From Clostridia bacterium (GTDB lineage Bacteria > Bacillota > Clostridia > Christensenellales > Aristaeellaceae): DNA of 64,000 bases. The stretch spans positions 62,001-126,000 of the forward strand of contig JAGBBA010000075.1 of the NCBI GenBank assembly GCA_017938695.1. Direction: 5' to 3'. Below the pieces are notes generated by a model that saw only the letters and a program-made list of their open reading frames with translations, did no database searches and was not told the origin of the DNA. Below are positions 57,284-64,000 of this stretch, in pieces (the first letter of the stretch is position 1; each line of letters opens with the position of its first letter). A program made the translations under genes and the position numbers.

Positions 57284-57512
57284 TAAACAAAAAGCACCCG
57301 CCCCATCGCTGGGACGAATGCTGTTATCACGCATCCGCGGTTCCACCCGGCTTGTTATCACAACCACTCTTCATGCTCTATCGGGCATGACGCGCTCAAC
57401 GTCGGAGGATGGTATCCCGCAAGCACCTACGGCGCAAGCTTTCAGCCGATGGCTCGCGCTCTCTTTGCGTGGCTTCCCTGCGGACATGTTCCCCGTCATC
57501 CATCAAGATTGC
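57284..57512 (-). promoter_or_regulatory. T-box leader (tRNA-Thr) of thrS
   Basis: The leader starts near 57510. Stem I closes with ATGACG/CGTCAT, and ATACCA (57415-57410) supplies a probable ACC (Thr) specifier about 97 nt from the transcript start. The T-box GGGTGGAACCGCGG is at 57348-57335. A 12-bp terminator stem, AGCATTCGTCCC / GGGGCGGGTGCT (57322-57293), is followed by TTTTTGTTT. Uncharged tRNA-Thr would stabilise the antiterminator and allow thrS transcription. Confidence 0.92.
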
Positions 57513-57516
57513 ATCA

Positions 57517-57545
57517 AGTATAATCCACTTCTTCACAAAAGTCAA
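57517..57545 (-). promoter_or_regulatory. Promoter of the T-box/thrS transcript
   Basis: TTGACT (57540-57545), 17-bp spacer, TATACT (57517-57522) on the minus strand. Confidence 0.82.
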
Positions 57546-57549
57546 GCCC

Positions 57550-57672
57550 CCAAAGGGGCTTTGCCCCTTTGGAAACCCCACCAGGGGCATTCGCCCCTGG
57601 ACCCATTCGGGGATGGCCGTGGGACGCCAGCCAAGCAGGGGTCACGGCGCATAACGGATGCGCCGCGACGCG
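57550..57672 (+). repeat. Hairpin array A plus module B, locus 11
   Basis: CCAAAGGGGC-TTT-GCCCCTTTGG then AAACCCCA; CCAGGGGC-ATTC-GCCCCTGG then ACCCATTCGGGGATGGCC; module B at 57638-57672 with CGCAT/ATGCG arms. From 57581 on it is nearly identical to locus 7 (33060-33151), the hairpin arms differing by paired substitutions. It begins 5 bp beyond the -35 box of the thrS promoter. Confidence 0.88.
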
Positions 57673-57742
57673 GGAGAAGGGGCGTTTCATCTCCTCCGGC
57701 CTTACGGTTATCGGCCTTAGCCCCTTCGGGTTCACTCCCTTT

Positions 57743-58915
57743 TCATCGCAACGCAGCATCCAGCATTTCTGCCATCCGCGAGTGCGCGTCCTGGTTCCAG
57801 CACCATACCGCGCAGCCCAGCAAGCCGTTTTCGCGCAGCCAGGCCACCTTTTCATCAATGCTGCGCTGACTTTCGCCGCTGACAAAGGTATCGCCGTTGA
57901 ACCAGTATGCCGCGCAGGCTTCTTCGTCATAATGGGCGGTGTACCCCTGACTTTCCAGCGCAAGAATCTCGTCAAAGCTGATGGTCTTGTTGCCGCTGGT
58001 GGCTGCGCGCTGGCCCAGGCCGTTGCCGCCGCCGGTGACCTGCCGCCACACCCGGGCATAGGCCGGGAAGCCCAGCAGCATTTTGCCTTCGCTCAGTCCG
58101 GATTCAGCGAGCGTCTTCACTGCATGGTAGCCGCTGTTAGCCTTGTCCAGACCCGGGTACAGCCCGGAATGGTGCCCGGTGGTCTTGTCAAAGCCGCTCA
58201 AGTCGTAGGTCATCAGCACAGCCTGATCCACCAGCTTGTTCAGCTTGGCCCCGTCGACGGCCTCCAGCTGCTCGTTGCCGCAGCCGATGGCCACGCTCAG
58301 CAGATGATCCCGTCCCGTGGCAGCCTGACGTTCGTCCAGCCCGGCGCGGAGCAGGGCCAGCAGCTCGTACCAGTTTGCCTCATCCTCGGGGCGGCTCTTG
58401 ATGCCTGCCGAAGAAGAACCAGGGTACTCCCAGTCGATATCCACGCCCACAAAGCCGTGCTTGTCTATCAGGGCCAGGATGCTGTCCGCCAGCTTCTGCC
58501 GTCCTTCCGGCGTGGCGCATGCATCGGAAAATCCGTCTGCACCCCAGCCGCCCACGCTCACCACACCGTCGATGTGGGGATTCCGCTTCAAGAATTTCTC
58601 CACGTCCTTCACGCTGCGCCAGTGGTCGCCCGTGGCTTCACCGTTTTCAATCAGCGCAAAGGAGTAATTCAGCTGATCGATCAGGTGCGCGTGTTCGTCC
58701 TGCAAGGCCAGTCCCCCATCGTCGAAGGCGTACATCACCACGCGGCCATGCCGCCCGTCGTGCAGCTGCACCAGTTCTGCCGCATGCACCGGGTAAGGGT
58801 TCATCCCGGAATACACCGTCGTTCCCACTATCGTCATCACAACGACCCCCATCATCCACCGGCGAAGGCGATGCTTCACCGTTTTATCCTTTGTGCGCGG
58901 CTGAGTGTTCTTCAC
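57743..58915 (-). CDS. Glycoside hydrolase family 18 protein (chitinase-like)
   Basis: 390 residues. Start taken as GTG 58915 because GGAGG lies 8 nt upstream; in-frame ATGs at 58948 and 58960 have no site. A signal or anchor (MMGVVVMTIVGTTVY) precedes a GH18 barrel with GVVSVGGWGADGF and the catalytic DIDWEYP (DxxDxDxE-type; Glu is the acid), then LMTYDLSG and GFPAYARVW. It lacks carbohydrate-binding and LysM modules. It probably cleaves chitin or peptidoglycan-like beta-1,4-GlcNAc polymers outside the cell, consistent with the nearby nagA. Confidence 0.88.
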   Translation of the reverse strand: MKNTQPRTKDKTVKHRLRRWMMGVVVMTIVGTTVYSGMNPYPVHAAELVQLHDGRHGRVVMYAFDDGGLALQDEHAHLIDQLNYSFALIENGEATGDHWRSVKDVEKFLKRNPHIDGVVSVGGWGADGFSDACATPEGRQKLADSILALIDKHGFVGVDIDWEYPGSSSAGIKSRPEDEANWYELLALLRAGLDERQAATGRDHLLSVAIGCGNEQLEAVDGAKLNKLVDQAVLMTYDLSGFDKTTGHHSGLYPGLDKANSGYHAVKTLAESGLSEGKMLLGFPAYARVWRQVTGGGNGLGQRAATSGNKTISFDEILALESQGYTAHYDEEACAAYWFNGDTFVSGESQRSIDEKVAWLRENGLLGCAVWCWNQDAHSRMAEMLDAALR

Positions 58916-58946
58916 CGCGCTCACCTCCGAACAAGTTTTCGCATGC

Positions 58947-58976
58947 ATGATAGCACACACTTGCCCGGTTTGTCAC
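58947..58976 (-). promoter_or_regulatory. Probable promoter of the GH18 gene
   Basis: GTGACA (58971-58976), 18-bp spacer, TATCAT (58947-58952) on the minus strand. The upstream TTGACA is too far from this -10. Confidence 0.5.
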
Positions 58977-59009
58977 TGTCAATTGCCGCCACGCCTGTCG
59001 AAATTTGAC

Positions 59010-59038
59010 TTGACATGCACCGCATTGTGGCGTATCTT
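59010..59038 (+). promoter_or_regulatory. Promoter of udk
   Basis: TTGACA (59010-59015), 17-bp spacer, TATCTT (59033-59038). Confidence 0.72.
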
Positions 59039-59069
59039 TACCATAGACCATATGCAGGAGGTACACACC

Positions 59070-59690
59070 ATGCTGTTCATCGGCATTTGCGGAGCCAGCG
59101 GTAGCGGCAAATCCACCCTGGCGGATAGCTTGCAGGCCCGTTTGGGCGACCGCTGCTTTGTTTTGCAGCAGGACGCATACTACTACGACCACCCGGATCT
59201 GACCTTCCAGGAGCGCACGCTGCTGAATTATGACGAACCAGCCATTTTCGACCACGACCTGCTTTTGCAGGACGTAAAAACCCTGATGGCCGGTCAGCCC
59301 ATCGCCCGTAAATGCTATGATTATTCCGAGCACCGCCGCGCTGATTCCGGCGAGATCATTTACCCCCGGGACGTGCTGATCCTGGAAGGCATCCACACCT
59401 TCCACGACCCCCGGCTGTGCGAATTGATGTACCTGAAGCTGTACATGAACGTGGAAACGGACATCTGCCTCCTGCGGCGCATCCAGCGCGATATCAAGGA
59501 GCGTGCCCGGGACATCGACGGCATCTCCGCCCAGTACCTGAACACCGTAAAGCCCATGTATGACAAGTACATCAAGAATTACATCAACGAGGCGGACGTG
59601 ATCGTCGCCCGGGGCGGCAAGAATGCCCGCATCGTGGATATCCTCACCGGGTATGTAGAGGATCAATTAGCCAAGAACAACAGCCTGTAA
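59070..59690 (+). CDS. udk: Uridine kinase
   Basis: 206 residues from ATG 59070 (CAGGAGG 8 nt upstream). Walker A GICGASGSGKSTLAD (5-19), the QQDAYYYD substrate loop, YDEPAIFDHDLLLQDV, LILEGIHTF and RRIQRDIKERARDI are standard for uridine kinase. It phosphorylates uridine and cytidine to UMP/CMP in pyrimidine salvage. Monocistronic, with its own promoter and terminator. Confidence 0.92.
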   Translation: MLFIGICGASGSGKSTLADSLQARLGDRCFVLQQDAYYYDHPDLTFQERTLLNYDEPAIFDHDLLLQDVKTLMAGQPIARKCYDYSEHRRADSGEIIYPRDVLILEGIHTFHDPRLCELMYLKLYMNVETDICLLRRIQRDIKERARDIDGISAQYLNTVKPMYDKYIKNYINEADVIVARGGKNARIVDILTGYVEDQLAKNNSL

Positions 59691-59712
59691 GCAGCCAAGC
59701 GGCTGCTTTTTT
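59691..59712 (+). terminator. Terminator of udk
   Basis: GCAGCC (59691-59696), AAGC loop, GGCTGC (59701-59706), then six T. Confidence 0.88.
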
Positions 59713-59716
59713 ATTG

Positions 59717-60835
59717 TCAGGCCAGGATCCCCTTCCACTGCCAATCCCTGGACCAGCGCGTCAGCGGCGCAGGCGCACCGGCCGCCAGCCGACCGGCCAG
59801 CTTCTCCCCAATGGCATCCGCCGGGGTGGAGGTACACATCGCCGCCGCATCCTCGGGCCTGATGCCCCAGCGCAGCAGGTTTTCAAAAGCCTTGCGCATC
59901 GTCAGCACCGAACCGGCCAGCGTACCGTCCGCAAGCCGGGCCTCGCCGCCCTGCACATACACCGCCTGACCGCCCAGGCTGTACTGCCCGTCCGGCATAC
60001 CGGCAGCCTCCATGGCATCGGTGATAGCCACAGCCCTGCCGACACCCTTGGCACGCACCATCAGCCGCACCACGTCCGGGTGCAGATGAATGCCATCGCA
60101 GATCATTTCCGTAAACAGCCGGTCATCCACCAGCGCGGCCCCCGGCACGCCGGGCTCCCGGTGATGCAGCGGCGTCTGCGCATTGAAGGTGTGGGTCACA
60201 TGGGTCGCGCCCCAGTCCGCCGCCCGATGCACCTGCTCTGCCGTGGCCGCCGTGTGCCCGATGGACACATGCACCCCCAGCTTCGTCACCGCTCGGATAA
60301 ATGCTTCACTCCCGGCCCGTTCCGGTGCCAGGGTGATCAGCCGCACAGCCTCCGGCCTGCCGCCGCACATCTGCAAAAAAGCATCCATATCCGGATCCAT
60401 AAAATGCGCCTTCACCTGCGCACCGCACTTGCTTTCCGCCAGAAAAGGAGCCTCCATATGCGCGCCCAGCACCCGTGCACCGTTGTGCTCCGGCTGCTCC
60501 ATCACCCGGCGGATGCCATCCACCGCCGCTGCTGTATCCTGCACTGATGCACTCATGGTCGTGGGCAGAAACGCCGCCACACCCTCCCGGAACAATTCCC
60601 GGCTCATGCTGCGCACAGCCACCTCGCCCTGCATGGCATCCTTCCCCTTGAAGGCATGAATGTGTACATCCACAAACCCGGGCAGCAGAAAATCCCCACC
60701 CAGGTCGATGGCATCCTCATACAGCCCGTTGGCAAGCCCCTGACCCACCTCATGCACGCGCCCGTGATGCACACGCACCTCCACACCCTGGTGAAAACGC
60801 CCACCAATGAACGCCGTCGCATTACGAATCAACAT
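59717..60835 (-). CDS. nagA: N-acetylglucosamine-6-phosphate deacetylase
   Basis: 372 residues from ATG 60835, 17 nt after the predicted transcript start. Amidohydrolase fold: PGFVDVHIHAFKG (HxH), GAHMEAPFLAESKCGAQ (metal Glu), VSIGHTAAT (His), THVTHTFNA (His), GIHLHPDVV and the catalytic Asp in AITDAMEAAG. It deacetylates GlcNAc-6-P in aminosugar use and wall recycling. The usual HxHG reads HIHA, a mild change. nagB is not adjacent. With the GH18 protein 0.8 kb away it could belong to chitin or wall-sugar use. Confidence 0.92.
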   Translation of the reverse strand: MLIRNATAFIGGRFHQGVEVRVHHGRVHEVGQGLANGLYEDAIDLGGDFLLPGFVDVHIHAFKGKDAMQGEVAVRSMSRELFREGVAAFLPTTMSASVQDTAAAVDGIRRVMEQPEHNGARVLGAHMEAPFLAESKCGAQVKAHFMDPDMDAFLQMCGGRPEAVRLITLAPERAGSEAFIRAVTKLGVHVSIGHTAATAEQVHRAADWGATHVTHTFNAQTPLHHREPGVPGAALVDDRLFTEMICDGIHLHPDVVRLMVRAKGVGRAVAITDAMEAAGMPDGQYSLGGQAVYVQGGEARLADGTLAGSVLTMRKAFENLLRWGIRPEDAAAMCTSTPADAIGEKLAGRLAAGAPAPLTRWSRDWQWKGILA

Positions 60836-60858
60836 ATGCAGCACCCCAATCTGACACC

Positions 60859-60888
60859 AGTATACCCTGCCTTGAATGCACCTGTCAA
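60859..60888 (-). promoter_or_regulatory. Promoter of nagA
   Basis: TTGACA (60883-60888), 18-bp spacer, TATACT (60859-60864) on the minus strand. Confidence 0.75.
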
Positions 60889-60916
60889 TGTCTTCTCTTG
60901 TCCAATCCCCATCCCC

Positions 60917-61074
60917 CGCGTCGCGGAGCGCCCTTTGCGCTCCGTGACCCCAACAAAAGAAAAACCCACCCGGCCATCGCCGAATGGGTTTCGAAAGGGC
61001 CGAACGGCCCTTCGCAGGGTGCAGGGACAGAGTCCCTGCGGAAGGGAGTCCAGAGGGAGGGAACCTCCCTCTGG
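60917..61074 (-). repeat. Hairpin array A plus module B, locus 12
   Basis: Read leftward from the tpiA stop with no gap: CCAGAGGGAGG-TT-CCCTCCCTCTGG then ACTCCC; CCGCAGGGAC-TCTG-TCCCTGC then ACCC; terminal CGAAGGGCC-GTTC-GGCCCTTTCG then AAACCC (60986). A T-rich linker follows, then module B at 60951-60917 with AGCGC/GCGCT arms, a compensatory change relative to the TGCGC/GCGCA copies. Confidence 0.88.
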
Positions 61075-61827
61075 TTACTTGTCGTAGTTCACAACCAGGG
61101 AGAAGTCGGGAGCCTTCAGGGATGCACCGCCGATCAGGCCGCCGTCGATCTCGGGCTGAGCCATCAGGCCCTTGACGTTCTTTGGGTTCATGGAACCGCC
61201 GTACTGGATGCGTACCTTGTCGGCGATCTCCTGGCCATACTTGCGGGCCAGGGCCTTGCGGATCACGCCGATGGTCTCGTTGGCCTGCTCGTCGGTGGCG
61301 GTCAGGCCGGTGCCGATGGCCCACACGGGCTCGTAAGCCACGACCACATCGGCGACCTGCTCGTTGGTCAGGCCGGTCAGGGCGATCAGGGTCTGGTACT
61401 CCACCAGGGCATCGGTGTAGCCAGCCTCGCGCTCTTCCTTCAGCTCGCCCACGCACAGGATGACCTTCAGGCCAGCAGCCACGGCAGCCTGCACGCGCTT
61501 GTTCACGGTCGCGTCGGTCTCGCCGAAGTACTGACGGCGCTCGCTGTGGCCGATCACCACATACTCAACACCGGCAGCCACCAGCATGTCGGCACTCAGC
61601 TCGCCGGTGAAAGCACCGGAGGCAGCCCAATGCACGTTCTGGGCACCCAGGTGGATGTTGCTGCCAGCGGCAGCTTCCTTCACAGCAGCGAAGTCCACAG
61701 CAGGCACACACACAACCACGTCGCAGTTAGCGTCAGCCACCAGGGGCTTCAGCTCGTTCACCAGGGCAGCAGCCTCGGCAGGGGTCTTGTTCATCTTCCA
61801 GTTGCCAGCAATAATAGCCTTACGCAT
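61075..61827 (-). CDS. tpiA: Triosephosphate isomerase
   Basis: 250 residues. Active site: GNWKMNKT (Asn, Lys), IGHSERR (electrophilic His), [11 protein letters not shown] (catalytic Glu and loop 6), GGSMNPKN and GLIGGASLK phosphate-binding loops. It interconverts dihydroxyacetone phosphate and glyceraldehyde-3-P in glycolysis. Ribosome binding site AAAGAGG; a hairpin TTGAAACC-GCA-GGTTTCAA (61861-61843) lies just upstream of it. Separated from pgk by 468 nt of hairpin-rich sequence. Confidence 0.96.
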   Translation of the reverse strand: MRKAIIAGNWKMNKTPAEAAALVNELKPLVADANCDVVVCVPAVDFAAVKEAAAGSNIHLGAQNVHWAASGAFTGELSADMLVAAGVEYVVIGHSERRQYFGETDATVNKRVQAAVAAGLKVILCVGELKEEREAGYTDALVEYQTLIALTGLTNEQVADVVVAYEPVWAIGTGLTATDEQANETIGVIRKALARKYGQEIADKVRIQYGGSMNPKNVKGLMAQPEIDGGLIGGASLKAPDFSLVVNYDK

Positions 61828-61886
61828 CTTTTACCTCTTTCTTTGAAACCTGCGGTTTCAAGCTTCCCTTATTTCGCCTCCGGCGA

Positions 61887-62039
61887 CCAAAGGGGCTTTG
61901 CCCCTTTGGATACCCCACCAGAGGCTCTGCCTCTGGACTCCGCGAAGGGCTTTCAGCCCTTTCGAAACCCATCGGCGGATGTGTTGCTATTGGATTTCCT
62001 TGTTGGGGTCACGGCGCATGACGGATGCGCCGCGACGCG
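61887..62039 (+). repeat. Hairpin array A plus module B, locus 13
   Basis: CCAAAGGGG-CTTTG-CCCCTTTGG; CCAGAGG-CTCTG-CCTCTGG then ACTCCG; terminal CGAAGGGC-TTTCA-GCCCTTTCG then AAACCC; linker ending TTGTT; module B at 62005-62039 with CGCAT/ATGCG arms. It is opposite to the direction of pgk and tpiA. Confidence 0.88.
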
Positions 62040-62295
62040 GATGAGTTACATTGCCTCCCGTTACGGGAAAACGTCCCTGCGGATAGTTGCCGCAGGGACA
62101 ATGGGTAACAGTAACTCGCCGTCGGCAGACTGTAATCGTATCCGCCGGGTTTCCCGGCGGGGCGGGGTGTTTCCCGTAAGGGAAACATTCCTTACAGCTT
62201 CGAACGGCCGGGAGTGACCTTCAGGTCACGACCAGTGAGAAGCTGCAACTCTCGATGAAATGGCTCTGCCATTTCATCGAAAGCCGAAGGCGTCA
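62040..62295. repeat. Cluster of six or more perfect hairpins in the pgk-tpiA spacer
   Basis: TCCCG-TTA-CGGGA (62056-62068); GTCCCTGCGG / CCGCAGGGAC (62073-62099); CCGCCGGG-TTT-CCCGGCGG (62142-62160); TGTTTCCC-GTAA-GGGAAACA (62168-62187); CAGCTTC / GAAGCTG (62195-62201, 62239-62245) enclosing GTGACCT-TC-AGGTCAC (62214-62229); TCGATGAAATGG-CTCTG-CCATTTCATCGA (62252-62280). No ORF with a ribosome binding site. Possibly a structured mRNA segment between pgk and tpiA. Confidence 0.7.
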
Positions 62296-63492
<1,197 letters not shown>

Positions 63493-63558
63493 GATACACA
63501 CTCCTTACAATCGTTTGCGTATATTGCTTTATTGCAAAAGCCTTTTTCAGGCGTGCAA

Positions 63559-64000
63559 TCAACCTTGTTGCGTCAGGGCCAGCATGGCCTTGGCTGCGCC
63601 CTCGTCGGTGATGAGGGCCGCGTGGGGATACTTTCGCATGATGGCTGCGATGGCCTGGGCTTTTCTGCTGCCTGCCGCCACAGCGATCATCTGGCAGGAG
63701 GGCATGAGCCTATTCAGGTCAACACCCACGCTGGATGCTGCCAGCAGCACTTCGCCGTCCTTGTCGAAATAATAGCCGAAGGCCTCGGCCACTGCGCCGC
63801 CTTCTTCCAGCTTGCGCATCTGCGGCACCGAGAGCCTGCGCTCCTGGGCACTTTCATCCGCCCGGCCAATGCCGTGGAGGATCACATCGGCGCGCTGCAG
63901 GCGGTCGATCACCTCGCGTACCTCGGGCACCTTGAGCATCTCCTGCATGGCCGCAGCGTCCATCCTGTCCGGCAGGTGGATCAGCCGGTGGTGGCCGCCC
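63559..64000 (-). CDS. cggR: CggR-like sugar-binding transcriptional regulator, 5' end cut off
   Basis: The frame is open to the right edge of the window, so only the C-terminal ~146 residues are present. They belong to the SorC/DeoR-type sugar-binding domain: HRLIHLPD..., LQRADVILHGIGRADESAQER, GAVAEAFGYYFDKDGEV, and MIAVAAGSRKAQAIAAIMRKYPHAALITDEGAAKAML. The position ahead of pgk and tpiA points to CggR, the repressor of central glycolytic genes that responds to fructose-1,6-bisphosphate. The HTH domain lies outside the window. Confidence 0.85.
   Translation of the reverse strand, partial: GGHHRLIHLPDRMDAAAMQEMLKVPEVREVIDRLQRADVILHGIGRADESAQERRLSVPQMRKLEEGGAVAEAFGYYFDKDGEVLLAASSVGVDLNRLMPSCQMIAVAAGSRKAQAIAAIMRKYPHAALITDEGAAKAMLALTQQG

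Noticed and set aside
60836-61456. N-terminal extension of nagA across locus 12 into tpiA
   Set aside because: It would run antisense-frame through the repeat and tpiA; nagA begins canonically at MLIRNATAFIGG next to its own promoter.

Overview
This 64 kb window is a chromosomal segment of a GC-rich, anaerobic, spore-forming member of the Clostridia (Bacillota). The evidence is the trimeric [FeFe] hydrogenase, a T-box leader in front of thrS, a CggR-type regulator beside pgk and tpiA, a small acid-soluble spore protein, consensus AGGAGG ribosome binding sites and TTGACA/TATAAT promoters. No rRNA, tRNA, CRISPR array or complete mobile element was found. Both ends cut through genes: an LCP-family protein on the left and a CggR-like regulator on the right.

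Layout. 1-9.9 kb: mostly rightward genes for the envelope (LCP protein, zinc-ribbon membrane protein, DUF3298-like secreted protein, PlsC), a thioredoxin-reductase-like flavoprotein, ilvE, an RluA-type pseudouridine synthase and a HAD phosphatase. 10-11 kb: a GNAT acetyltransferase behind what looks like a translational attenuator. 11.2-20 kb: a leftward hydrogen-metabolism region with the electron-bifurcating hydABC operon plus a second group with a putative H2-sensing hydrogenase homologue, PHP and two DRTGG proteins and an anti-sigma-like ATPase. 20-25 kb: SPOR protein, two-gene chromate transporter, DUF6062-like protein, dCMP deaminase, MATE/SpoVB-like flippase. 25.2-27.8 kb: an orphan phage-type pair (BppU/SGNH protein and XhlA-like holin accessory). 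27.8-30.5 kb: a NitT/TauT-type ABC transporter led by a TM1266-like regulator, behind a long leader with its own terminator. 30.6-33 kb: S41 protease and PucR regulator. 33.3-38.7 kb: methionine synthesis (metAA, metH without its reactivation domain, a separate reactivation protein, divergent metY). 39-50.5 kb: a long leftward series (zinc-ribbon/TPR membrane protein, HD hydrolase, HEAT- and TPR-like proteins, hslO, methyltransferase, spore protein, YesL-like protein, small kinase, M42 peptidase, secreted protein). 50.5-64 kb: phosphohexomutase, binding protein, Myb-like protein, sugar isomerase, thrS with T-box, GH18 protein, udk, nagA, tpiA, pgk, cggR.

The most unusual feature is a dispersed family of hairpin arrays in at least 13 intergenic regions. 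Each hairpin has a G-rich/C-rich arm pair around a 4-6 nt loop, and the arms change in a compensatory way between copies. Hairpins are joined by AAACCC or ACTCC linkers, and arrays often end in CGAAGGG...CCCTTTCGAAACCC. Eight loci also carry a second hairpin module bounded by GGGGTCACGG and CCGCGACGC. In the eight arrays that follow a gene in the same orientation, the first hairpin starts 0-5 nt after the stop codon. Other candidates for new regulation are the leader-peptide/SD-hairpin switch before the GNAT gene (10.90-11.04 kb), the ~190-nt terminator-bearing leader at 30.34-30.53 kb, and the hairpin-dense pgk-tpiA spacer (61.83-62.29 kb).
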